Below, piece after piece: positions 16,998-24,906 of a stretch of 39,672 bases of DNA. A program made the translations under genes and the position numbers. Origin of the DNA: Nitrospira sp. GTDB lineage: Bacteria > Nitrospirota > Nitrospiria > SBBL01 > JAADHI01. The notes under the pieces are model-generated. The model saw only the letters and a program-made list of their open reading frames with translations, searched no databases and had not been told where the DNA came from. Numbering within the stretch: the stretch's first letter is position 1; each line of letters starts with the position of its first letter. The stretch lies in contig JALUVJ010000108.1 in NCBI GenBank assembly GCA_027020665.1, forward strand, positions 1 to 39,672. Direction: 5' to 3'.

Positions 16998-18074
16998 CTA
17001 TCGCAATTTCAGCGTACTTAAGCTAATGAGGCCCAAAATGATGGCGATGATCCAAAAACGCACTACGATTTTAGGTTCCTTCCAGCCTTTTAATTCATAA
17101 TGATGATGAATGGGCGCCATGAGGAAAATCCGTTTTCCGCGTGATTTAAAAGAGATGACTTGAAAAATGACGGAAAGGGCTTCCATCACAAAAATCCCGC
17201 CGACCAAAGCCAAGAGCAGTTCATGTTTTGAAATTACGGCAACGGTGCCGAGCGCGCCGCCCAGCGGCAGTGAGCCGATATCCCCCATAAAAATACTTGC
17301 CGGGTAGGCGTTAAACCATAAAAACCCCAGTGAAGCGCCAACGATGGCTCCGCAAAAAATGGCCAATTCCCCGACCCCTTTAATATATGGAATCAGTAAG
17401 TATTCTGAAAAATCGATGTGGCCGCTGACGTAGGATACGATCAAATAAGCGACTGCGGTGACCATGATGGGGCCGACTGCCAGTCCGTCGAGTCCGTCAG
17501 TGAAATTGACGGCATTCGAGGCGCCGACGATGACCAAGACCGCAAAGGGAATATAGAAGATGCCGAGGTCCGGAGTCAGGTTTTTAAAAAAAGGCACGGA
17601 AAGGATTGTCGAATAGGCGGGTGAGGTGTAAAGCCCCAGCGCCGTGATGAGGGCGACGCCGATTTGCAGGCTGAATTTGTAGCGCGGCAACAAACCCTTG
17701 GGGTCTTTTTTGATGCACTTCAAGTAGTCGTCCAAGTAGCCGATGAGCCCGAAACCTGCGGTTGAAAAAAGGGTGAGCAGGATATATCGGTTGGTCATAT
17801 CGGCCCAGAGCAGGGTGGAGGAAATGATGGCAATGAGGATCATGAGTCCGCCCATCGTGGGGGTGCCCGATTTGATAAGATGCGATTTGGGGCCGTCTTC
17901 CCGAATCGTTTGGCCCATTTGCCGTGTTTTGAGCCATTTTGTGATCCAGGGGCCGATGATAAAAGAGATGACCAGTGCCGTGACAATGGCGTAGATTGTT
18001 CTAAAGGTGATGTAGCGGAAGACATTTAAAAATGAGAAGGTCGTATGCAGGGGATAGAGGAGATTGTAAAACAT
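16998..18074 (-). CDS. mraY: Phospho-N-acetylmuramoyl-pentapeptide transferase
   Basis: A 358-residue polytopic enzyme that transfers phospho-MurNAc-pentapeptide to undecaprenyl phosphate, giving lipid I. Motifs: [19 protein letters not shown] with the catalytic Asp pair, [36 protein letters not shown] and the HHHYELKGW loop. The start ATG overlaps the murF stop (TAATG). Length and topology match the family. Confidence 0.98.
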   Translation of the reverse strand: MFYNLLYPLHTTFSFLNVFRYITFRTIYAIVTALVISFIIGPWITKWLKTRQMGQTIREDGPKSHLIKSGTPTMGGLMILIAIISSTLLWADMTNRYILLTLFSTAGFGLIGYLDDYLKCIKKDPKGLLPRYKFSLQIGVALITALGLYTSPAYSTILSVPFFKNLTPDLGIFYIPFAVLVIVGASNAVNFTDGLDGLAVGPIMVTAVAYLIVSYVSGHIDFSEYLLIPYIKGVGELAIFCGAIVGASLGFLWFNAYPASIFMGDIGSLPLGGALGTVAVISKHELLLALVGGIFVMEALSVIFQVISFKSRGKRIFLMAPIHHHYELKGWKEPKIVVRFWIIAIILGLISLSTLKLR

Positions 18075-19537
18075 TAGTTTTGATCTCCCATGCCCGTTTC
18101 ATCCAGACCGAAAAAAGGCAAAAGACGTTCTAATTTCATACCGCGGGATCCTTTGATCAGCAGGGTGTCGCCTGCCTTGATCTGTTTATTGAGTACGGTC
18201 TTCAAACCCTTGAAATCCTGATGGACTGAAACGGCTTTTTCGGGCAATCCCCCTGCGCGCGCGCCGGAAGCGAGGGTTTCTGCGTATTGTCCGAGGGCGA
18301 TGAGTCCGTCGATTCCGTGGGCGGCTACGGATTGGCCGATGCGGTGATGGGCTGTTTCCGAATAATCGCCTAATTCAAACATATCGCCCAAAATCGCGAT
18401 GCGTTTGCCGGTTTCTTGAGCCTGTTTGGCGAGCAGGTCGAGCGCGGCCTCAACCGAGGCGGGATTCGCATTGTAGGCATCGAAGATGAGGGTGATGCCT
18501 CCGGTTTTTAAGATCTGCGTGCGCTGAGACAAGGGTTGAAAATCGGAAAGCCCTTCGGCGATCTGTTTTATCGGCATGTCGAGTGCGGCTGAAATGCTCG
18601 CCGCAGCCAGCGCGTTTGAAACATGGTGGTGGCCGGGGGCGGGCAGCGTGACTGAAAGGGATTCTCCTGAACGGTTTTGGTGCAATGTAAAGGCGGTCGT
18701 TTTGCTTTCGCAGACAATGTGATCCGCGCTGAGGTCATACGCGCCCACGTTTGAAGCCAGGCCGTAAGTCCATTGTGTTGCCACTTGATCTGTCCAGGAT
18801 TTTAAGAAAACATCATCCATGTTGATGATGGCCGTGCCGGTATTTTGAAGTTTTTCAAAAAGCACCGTCTTTTCTTGGGCGACGCCTTCAAGGTTGCCGA
18901 GCCCTTCTAAATGAGCGGGGCCGATATTGGTAATGAGGCCCATCGTGGGGCGGGCGATGTCGCAGAGTCGGGCCATTTCGCCTTTTTGATTGATGCCCAT
19001 CTCGATGACGGCACTGTGGTGTTCTTCTGTCAGGCGGAGCAGGGTGAGCGGCAATCCGATGTGGTTGTTGAAGTTGCCTTCCGTTTTTAAAACAGGGCCG
19101 CGTCGTTTTAAGATGCCGGCGGTCATTTCTTTGACGGTGGTTTTGCCGTTGCTGCCTGTGATGGCGATGAGCGGCAGTGTGAAACGTTGACGATGCCAAC
19201 CTGCGAGCGACTGAAGGGCTTGCAGGGGATCATCCACAAGAATAAAAAAACGGCCCGGTTTATGAGAAAGCCATTCGTTTTTTTGTTGTGCAAAGGCTGC
19301 GCGGGAGACGACTGCGCCACTGCAGCCTTTTTGCAGGGCCGTTGCGACAAAATGATGTCCGTCAAAATGCGGGCCGGAGAGGGCAAAAAAGAGGTTGTTT
19401 TTTTTGATCGTCCGCGTATCAATTGAAATACCTTCGCAAGCCGCATTTTCGGGCGCAGTACCTTCAAGGCCGCCCGGGCAGCCTTCCAGTAAATCATCAA
19501 TTGTCCATAGTGCTTTTATCATTGACGCTGCGCCCAT
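18074..19537 (-). CDS. murF: UDP-N-acetylmuramoyl-tripeptide--D-alanyl-D-alanine ligase
   Basis: A 487-residue Mur ligase that adds D-Ala-D-Ala, completing the pentapeptide. The N-terminal substrate domain has [19 protein letters not shown], the central ATP motif is [11 protein letters not shown], with NIGPAHLEG and [15 protein letters not shown] in the central and C-terminal domains, and the family-typical [11 protein letters not shown] near the end. ATG 19537 lies 3 nt after murE with GAGGA about 10 nt upstream; ATG 19522 is an alternative start. Confidence 0.97.
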   Translation of the reverse strand: MGAASMIKALWTIDDLLEGCPGGLEGTAPENAACEGISIDTRTIKKNNLFFALSGPHFDGHHFVATALQKGCSGAVVSRAAFAQQKNEWLSHKPGRFFILVDDPLQALQSLAGWHRQRFTLPLIAITGSNGKTTVKEMTAGILKRRGPVLKTEGNFNNHIGLPLTLLRLTEEHHSAVIEMGINQKGEMARLCDIARPTMGLITNIGPAHLEGLGNLEGVAQEKTVLFEKLQNTGTAIINMDDVFLKSWTDQVATQWTYGLASNVGAYDLSADHIVCESKTTAFTLHQNRSGESLSVTLPAPGHHHVSNALAAASISAALDMPIKQIAEGLSDFQPLSQRTQILKTGGITLIFDAYNANPASVEAALDLLAKQAQETGKRIAILGDMFELGDYSETAHHRIGQSVAAHGIDGLIALGQYAETLASGARAGGLPEKAVSVHQDFKGLKTVLNKQIKAGDTLLIKGSRGMKLERLLPFFGLDETGMGDQN

Positions 19538-19540
19538 GCG

Positions 19541-21064
19541 TTATTTTTCCTCTGCCGCTTGTTTATTTCTTTCGACGAGTGCCTGCCGCGCACAGTCCCG
19601 GTCATCAAAGGGGATGACTTCGGAGCCGATCTGCTGATCGCTTTCGTGTCCTTTTCCGGCAATCAGCACAACATCTCCTGATTGTGCCAGGGTGATGGCG
19701 CGTGCAATGGCTTTGCGACGGTCCGCCATGATTTCGTAATCGGTTCTTTTCCCCGTTTCTGTTTCCTGAGAAGACAAACCTGCTTCAATGTCTTCAATAA
19801 TGTTGAGCGGGGCTTCGCTGCGCGGGTTGTCGGAAGTGAGTATGACGATGTCGCTTTGCGCCGATACCGCACCCATAAGCGGGCGTTTGCCGCGATCACG
19901 ATCCCCGCCGCAACCGAAGCAGGTGATGATTTTTTTCGGCGCGAGGGCCTTGACGGTGTGAATCAGTCTTTCGAGTGCATCGGGGGTATGGGCGTAATCC
20001 ACAATGACGGTGAAATTCTGCCCCAAGTCAATTTTTTCAAATCGTCCCGGCACTTGTTTCAGCGCGGCGATGCCCTCGGCAATTTGTGTCTTGGAGAGAC
20101 CGGAGGCAATACCGACGCCGACGGCGGCCAAGATATTGTAAACATTGTGACGGCCCGAAAGACGGGACACAATTTCAATTTCACCGATAGGGGTTTGTGT
20201 GTGCATCTTGAGCCCGCTTAGAGTCGATTGAAAGTGAGTGGGGTAGAGGGTGTCTTGATGCTCAATGCCGTAGCCCCAAACGCGGCCGGGTCCGGTTTCT
20301 TGTAGTTTTTGTCCCCAGGGGTCGTCTAAATTCACAATCCACCGGCCTTGTGTTTGTCCGAATAAAACTTTTTTTGCGGCGAAATAATCGTCCATCGTGT
20401 CGTGATAATCGAGATGATCCTGCGTTAAATTGGTAAACACGGCGGTTTCAAAGGTGCATCCTGCGACGCGTTCCTGATCCAAGGCATGGGAGGAGACTTC
20501 CATCACAACATCGGTCACGGTGTTTTTTCGCATCTCGGAAAAAATCTTTTGCAGATCCAGCAATCCGGGCGTGGTGTTCTTGGCTTTTTTTTCACATTGC
20601 CCGTAACGATAGGCGATGGTGCTGAGCAGGCCGGTGTTTTTTTCCGCGTGATTGAGCAGTGCTTCGACGAGGTAGGCTGTGGTCGTTTTGCCATTGGTGC
20701 CGGTGATGCCGATGAGATTGAGTTTTGACGCAGGGTAATCGAAAAAATAAGGCGCGAGGTGTTTGAGCGCCTCTTTTGTATCTTCGACTTCGATGAAGGT
20801 TGTTTGCGTGTTTTTTTTACGGTCTTTTGAAATCGGCTGCTGCAAAAGCACGGCGCTGGCCCCGCGGGCGACGGCTTCATCAATATAGTCGTGCCCGTCT
20901 TGCACGCTGCCTTTTAGTGCGACAAACAAGGTGCCGGGTGAAACGGCTTTTGAGTCAATGGCGATGTCATCGACTGTGATATTGGGTTTTCCGAGTAATT
21001 CAATCATGGTTGATTTTTCCGGGCCGGTTTCATTAAAGGTGTTGATCCAATCGTTTAAATTCAC
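19541..21064 (-). CDS. murE: UDP-MurNAc-L-Ala-D-Glu--meso-diaminopimelate ligase
   Basis: A 507-residue Mur ligase. The ATP motif GTNGKTTT is at 122-129. MEVSSHALDQERV and VDYAHTPDALE follow, and DNPR at 412-415 is the signature of enzymes that add meso-diaminopimelate rather than L-Lys, so the peptidoglycan is most likely A1gamma type. GTG 21064 overlaps the ftsI stop (GTGA). ATG 21007, with GGAA 9 nt upstream, would give a protein 19 residues shorter that begins MIELLGK and looks closer to family N-termini. I leave the longer version but regard the start as open. Confidence 0.97.
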   Translation of the reverse strand: MNLNDWINTFNETGPEKSTMIELLGKPNITVDDIAIDSKAVSPGTLFVALKGSVQDGHDYIDEAVARGASAVLLQQPISKDRKKNTQTTFIEVEDTKEALKHLAPYFFDYPASKLNLIGITGTNGKTTTAYLVEALLNHAEKNTGLLSTIAYRYGQCEKKAKNTTPGLLDLQKIFSEMRKNTVTDVVMEVSSHALDQERVAGCTFETAVFTNLTQDHLDYHDTMDDYFAAKKVLFGQTQGRWIVNLDDPWGQKLQETGPGRVWGYGIEHQDTLYPTHFQSTLSGLKMHTQTPIGEIEIVSRLSGRHNVYNILAAVGVGIASGLSKTQIAEGIAALKQVPGRFEKIDLGQNFTVIVDYAHTPDALERLIHTVKALAPKKIITCFGCGGDRDRGKRPLMGAVSAQSDIVILTSDNPRSEAPLNIIEDIEAGLSSQETETGKRTDYEIMADRRKAIARAITLAQSGDVVLIAGKGHESDQQIGSEVIPFDDRDCARQALVERNKQAAEEK

Positions 21065-22875
21065 CGCACCGGGCCGATTTTATAAACGGCATCCCGAATC
21101 AAAACCTCTGTGTGTTTTGATGTCCGGACCATTTTGGCTTTGTTTTCGGTGACCTGTGTGGGCGGAATTTCTGCGGGGGGATCGGCCTTGGGTGCTATTT
21201 TCAAATAGTGCATGATTTCTTTTGCGATGTTTGAAAAAACGGGTGCGGCGATTTCACCGCCCCAGCCTTTGCCTTCCGGTTCATCCACCATGACTAAAAT
21301 GGTGACCGCGGGATCTTCGGCGGGAAGATAACCGACAAAGGAACTCACAAACTTGTCGGGAGAATAACGCCGCGTTTCCGGATCGATTTTTTGCGCGGTG
21401 CCGGTTTTGCCGACGACGGTGTAGCCCGGCACGGCGGCACGGATGGCGGTGCCGGTCTCTGAAACGACGCTTTTTAAGATGTTTGTCATTTCGTGTGCGG
21501 TTTTTTCGGAAAGTACGCGGCGTTTGATGCGGGGCGGACTCCTGTCTTCGCCGTTTTTACCTCGAACTTCGCGAATAATTTTAGGACTCATGAGATAACC
21601 GCCGTTGGCCGTAACGGATGTCGCGGTCACCATTTGCAAGGGCGTGACGCCGATTTCCTGCCCAATGGCGATGGAAGCCAGGGAGCGCCCGGACCAATCG
21701 CGGGTGTCGCGCAGCAGGCCGGGAGATTCTCCATGCAATTCAATGCCGAGCCGTTCTCCGAAACCAAAAGCATGCGCGTAGCCTGAAAGCCGTTTGGGAC
21801 CGAGTACTTCAGCGATTTTGATGGTGCCGATGTTGCTGGAGTGTGCAATGACCTGACGAAAGGAGATGACGCCGAAAGGATCATGGTCGTGAATCGTCGT
21901 GCCGCGCACTCGATACTTGCCTTCTTCGCAATCGATGAGGTCGTCGGGGGTGACGAGGTTTTCTTCGAGCGCGGCGGCGGCAGTGATGATTTTAAAGGTT
22001 GAGCCGGGTTCGTAAAAATCGGCAATGGCCCGGTTGCGCCACTGCGCCGGGCTTGATGTCCTGACTTTGTTGGGATTGAACGCGGGCTGAACGGCCATTG
22101 AAAGGATTTCACCGTTCCAGGGGTTCATCACGATGGCCGTGCCGCCTTTCGCACCGCTGGCTTTAACCATGCGTTGTAACTCGCGTTCACTGATGTGTTG
22201 AATGTTTTCGTCAACGGTGAGGTGAAGGTCTTTGCCGGGCGTGGGGTCGATGTATTGTAAACCCTTTGGAAAGACGGATTGGCCGTGGGCATCGCGTTCC
22301 AGAATAATCGCTCCTTCCGTGCCGCGCAGGATGTGATCATGTTTTTTTTCGATGCCTTCCAGGCCTTGATTGTCGAGTCCGGCGAAACCGAGCAAGTGTC
22401 CAAAAAGGGCTTCTTTGGGATAAACCCGTTTGCTTTCCATTACGGAGCGAAGCCCTTTGATGTTCAAAGCTTCGATTTTCGCCATTTGTTCGAGGCCGAT
22501 TTTACGTTCAAGCCAGACAAAAGCTCCTTTTCTTTTGAGTTTGCGCAAGAGGCGGTCGGGGCGGACATTGAGTATTCGGGCCAATTTTTGTGCTGTTTTT
22601 TGCGGGTTTTCAATTTCACCGGGAATGGCATAAAGAGAGGGACGGTCAACATTCATGGCCAAAATATTGCCGTTTCGGTCGTAAATTGTGCCGCGTTCGG
22701 GTTCAAGTTTAACGGTTTTCTCCTGTGCCCGGTCGGCGCGCGCAAGCCAGGTGTCGTGTTCGATCCCCTGAATGAAAATCAGGCGAAGGAGTACGAGTGC
22801 AAAACCTGCGAGCAGGACGAAACGGACCGCATGCAGCGAAGCCGGTTTTGTTGAATCTGTGTCGTGTTGCGCCAT
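21061..22875 (-). CDS. ftsI: Septal transpeptidase FtsI (PBP3, class B)
   Basis: A 604-residue class B PBP crosslinking septal peptidoglycan with FtsW. One N-terminal TM (about 17-36) leads to a pedestal domain with RGTIYDRNG and LEGIEKKHD, then the transpeptidase with STFK (292-295), SSN (346-348) and KTGT (490-493). A proline-rich tail of about 40 residues follows the catalytic domain; I see no convincing PASTA repeat in it. AGGGA precedes the ATG by 6-7 nt. It lies 44 bp after ftsL, the largest gap in the 5' half of the cluster. Confidence 0.97.
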   Translation of the reverse strand: MAQHDTDSTKPASLHAVRFVLLAGFALVLLRLIFIQGIEHDTWLARADRAQEKTVKLEPERGTIYDRNGNILAMNVDRPSLYAIPGEIENPQKTAQKLARILNVRPDRLLRKLKRKGAFVWLERKIGLEQMAKIEALNIKGLRSVMESKRVYPKEALFGHLLGFAGLDNQGLEGIEKKHDHILRGTEGAIILERDAHGQSVFPKGLQYIDPTPGKDLHLTVDENIQHISERELQRMVKASGAKGGTAIVMNPWNGEILSMAVQPAFNPNKVRTSSPAQWRNRAIADFYEPGSTFKIITAAAALEENLVTPDDLIDCEEGKYRVRGTTIHDHDPFGVISFRQVIAHSSNIGTIKIAEVLGPKRLSGYAHAFGFGERLGIELHGESPGLLRDTRDWSGRSLASIAIGQEIGVTPLQMVTATSVTANGGYLMSPKIIREVRGKNGEDRSPPRIKRRVLSEKTAHEMTNILKSVVSETGTAIRAAVPGYTVVGKTGTAQKIDPETRRYSPDKFVSSFVGYLPAEDPAVTILVMVDEPEGKGWGGEIAAPVFSNIAKEIMHYLKIAPKADPPAEIPPTQVTENKAKMVRTSKHTEVLIRDAVYKIGPVR

Positions 22876-22919
22876 AAACTTCCCTCTCAGGTCAAATTCG
22901 CTGAGTGGATCTGACGAAG

Positions 22920-23219
22920 TTAGTCTTTGTTCAACCGTCGATCTAGCGCTTGTGCGGTGATGTAGACCCGTTGTTCGGGCTCGGCGTGTTTCATGCCGAG
23001 TTCCGTGAGGGCGATCTGCTCAATCCGGTCGAGCGCGCTGAGGCGTTCGACCTGAACCCGCAGTTCTTTTCGGTGGCGAAGGAGCGCATGCTTTTCTTTC
23101 TGAAGGATTTCGGTTTCGTATCCGATCTTAATGATGTCGTTTCTCTGCCAAACGGAGAGAAAGGAGACAAGTACGATCGGTGTGATTAATATGAGTGCGA
23201 CGGTGAATCTGTTTATCAT
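22920..23219 (-). CDS. ftsL: Cell division protein FtsL
   Basis: A 99-residue bitopic protein: one TM helix (FTVALILITPIVLVSFLSVW) followed by a periplasmic coiled coil (about 35-75) with the short terminal domain typical of FtsL (LGMKHAEPEQRVYI). FtsL forms a complex with FtsQ and FtsB and activates FtsW-FtsI. ATG 23219 lies 7 nt after the rsmH stop; the track's TTG 23243 adds eight residues read from rsmH. Primary sequence is weakly conserved in this family, so the call rests on size, topology and position between rsmH and ftsI. Confidence 0.9.
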   Translation of the reverse strand: MINRFTVALILITPIVLVSFLSVWQRNDIIKIGYETEILQKEKHALLRHRKELRVQVERLSALDRIEQIALTELGMKHAEPEQRVYITAQALDRRLNKD

Positions 23220-23226
23220 GTTTTTC

Positions 23227-24171
23227 TCAAGCCGCCCGTTCAAGTACGCGCAGTTTGGCGCTGCGTGCGCGCCGATTTCGCGAAATTTCGTCGGGGCCGG
23301 CGGTGATCGGTTTTTTATAAAGATTGATGTATTTAGGTTTTGAACGATATTTTGTTTCTTTTTCCCATCCGCGAAAGCAGTGTTTTACCGCGCGGTCTTC
23401 TAAAGAATGAAAAGAAATCACCACAAGTCTTCCGCCGCAGGCCAAGCGCGAGATTGCGGCTTTCAAGCCGGCTTCGATTTGTTCGATCTCATGATTGACG
23501 GCCATGCGAAGGGCTTGAAAGGTGCGCGTTGCGGGATGGATGCGGCCATGCCGGGCCTTTCTCGGTGTGGCGCGCCAGATGATGTTTTCCAATTCTTCCG
23601 TGCGTGTGATTTGTTTTTCTTCTTCTCTAAAACGCACGATCCGGGATGCGATGCGCGAGGCCCATCGCTCTTCTCCGAGTGTTTTGATGAGCAGGGTCAG
23701 TTCTTTTTCCGGAAGCCGATTGACCAGGTCGGCGGCGGTTTCTCCCGATTCGGAATCCATCCGCATGTCCAAGGGGCCTGCTTTCTGAAAAGAGAAACCC
23801 CGCTCGGCGGTATCGAGTTGATAGGACGAGATGCCGAAATCAAACAAAATGCCGTCCGCGGTTTCGATTTGGAGTGTGGCCATGATCTTGCCCAGTTCTT
23901 TAAATGCCCCTTTTTGCAAAGTCAGGCGATTTTTAAAACCCTTGAGGCGTTCGGTTGCCAATTTAAGGGCCGCTCCGTCCCGGTCGATGCCGATGACTTT
24001 TCCGTGGGGGGCGCTGGCATTTAAAATGGCTTCGGTATGTCCACCCGGACCCAAGGTGCAATCGACATAGGTTTTTCCCGGCATTTCTTGACTCGATTGA
24101 CAATTGAGGCCTTCCAAAACTTCATCAACCATGACGGGCAGATGTTTGTTTTTTACGGTAGCGTGTGACAC
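23227..24171 (-). CDS. rsmH: 16S rRNA (cytosine1402-N4)-methyltransferase RsmH (MraW)
   Basis: A 314-residue SAM-dependent methyltransferase acting on C1402 of 16S rRNA. It shows HLPVMVDEVLEGL, the SAM-binding DCTLGPGGHTEAIL, GIDRDGAAL, LFDFGISSYQLD, GFSFQKAGPLDMRMD, PATRTFQALRMAVNHE and VISFHSLEDRAVK, all family signatures. The start is GTG 24171 with AGGG 7 nt upstream; no ATG lies near the conserved N-terminus. Position after mraZ is canonical. Confidence 0.98.
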   Translation of the reverse strand: MSHATVKNKHLPVMVDEVLEGLNCQSSQEMPGKTYVDCTLGPGGHTEAILNASAPHGKVIGIDRDGAALKLATERLKGFKNRLTLQKGAFKELGKIMATLQIETADGILFDFGISSYQLDTAERGFSFQKAGPLDMRMDSESGETAADLVNRLPEKELTLLIKTLGEERWASRIASRIVRFREEEKQITRTEELENIIWRATPRKARHGRIHPATRTFQALRMAVNHEIEQIEAGLKAAISRLACGGRLVVISFHSLEDRAVKHCFRGWEKETKYRSKPKYINLYKKPITAGPDEISRNRRARSAKLRVLERAA

Positions 24172-24190
24172 GAATAATCCCTAAAACGGC

Positions 24191-24637
24191 TCAAACGCCA
24201 AAGGCGGCCAAGCCTTTTTGAATGCTCCCGAAATTCCCTGAGGTGCGTCTAAAGACGGCAGCCCATTTTTCCGGATGCCAAATCTCGAATTTGCTGTTAT
24301 TGCCGACCAGGTAAGTATCTCCGGACAAACCGGCGTGTTCACGCAGGTTTTGCGGAATGAGGATGCGTCCTTGTTTGTCTAGGCTGCATTCTGTGGCGCC
24401 GGAAAAAAGGAGACGTCTGTAATCGGATACTTCTTGATTCATGGCGGGCAACTGTTCTATCTTTTCTATAAGACGATCCCACTCAGGACGCGTGTAGACG
24501 ACAAGGCAGGACTCCAGGCCGGTGGCGAGGTATATGACCCCCTTTGGATCCTTCTTATTGATGGTTTCGCGATATTTGACCGGAATGCTTAAGCGGCCTT
24601 TTGTATCGATGGTATGGGTGAAACGTCCTAAAAACAC
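24191..24637 (-). CDS. mraZ: Transcriptional regulator MraZ
   Basis: A 148-residue protein with two tandem SpoVT-AbrB-like domains, each with the DxKGR-type motif (DTKGRLSIP and DKQGRILIP). MraZ is a DNA-binding repressor of its own dcw operon in E. coli and mycoplasmas activate or repress with it. The start is GTG 24637, giving FLGRFTHTIDTKGRL right at the family N-terminus. It is the first gene of the cluster, and its probable operator lies directly upstream. It ends 19 bp before rsmH. Confidence 0.98.
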   Translation of the reverse strand: MFLGRFTHTIDTKGRLSIPVKYRETINKKDPKGVIYLATGLESCLVVYTRPEWDRLIEKIEQLPAMNQEVSDYRRLLFSGATECSLDKQGRILIPQNLREHAGLSGDTYLVGNNSKFEIWHPEKWAAVFRRTSGNFGSIQKGLAAFGV

Positions 24638-24666
24638 CCCGGCCTGCTCCTATTTTTGGGTTTTTG

Positions 24667-24691
24667 TTTCACTATTACCCACAATTCCCCA
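24667..24691 (-). promoter_or_regulatory. MraZ-box-like direct repeat
   Basis: On the minus strand TGGGG-AATTG-TGGGT-AATAG-TGAAA forms a 10-bp-phased repeat: two TGGG half-sites and a degenerate third. Known MraZ operators are TGGG(A)-type repeats spaced by 5 bp. It starts about 6 bp after the predicted transcription start and 30 bp before the mraZ GTG, well placed for autoregulation. Confidence 0.75.
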
Positions 24692-24703
24692 CCTCTGTTT
24701 TTG

Positions 24704-24731
24704 ATTATAGGATGTATTTGGCGAATGTCAA
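24704..24731 (-). promoter_or_regulatory. Consensus sigma70 promoter of the dcw cluster
   Basis: TTGACA (24726-24731) and TATAAT (24704-24709), both perfect consensus hexamers read on the minus strand, are separated by 16 bp. The predicted start near 24697 leaves a leader of about 60 nt containing the MraZ box. The remaining spacer up to 24847 shows nothing else recognisable. Confidence 0.82.
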
Positions 24732-24847
24732 TAGTAAAAAAGCGATAAAAGCCTAAAACGTCTTACTTTTTTACCGTATTGGAATCGGGCTTGCAGTTAA
24801 GAAAAAATCGGAGTGCTTTTCAGCGTTGGAGCAAGCTTATAAAAGGA

Positions 24848-24879
24848 AAGCCGATAAAGAATAGGTCTTTTGTCGGCTT
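24848..24879 (-). terminator. Probable terminator after the repeat lipoprotein gene
   Basis: AAGCCGA...TCGGCTT arms extend inward with AAAG/CTTT-type pairs and one mismatch, and on the minus strand are followed by TCCTTTTA. It sits about 30 bp after the stop of the lipoprotein gene and upstream of the mraZ promoter, separating the two units. The U-tract is interrupted, so strength is uncertain. Confidence 0.6.
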
Positions 24880-24906
24880 ATGTTGATGCTGTCGGGGGAG
24901 TGAAGT

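Noticed and set aside
22279-22854. 191-codon ORF antisense to ftsI
   Set aside because: Phe/Cys-rich shadow of a conserved PBP gene.
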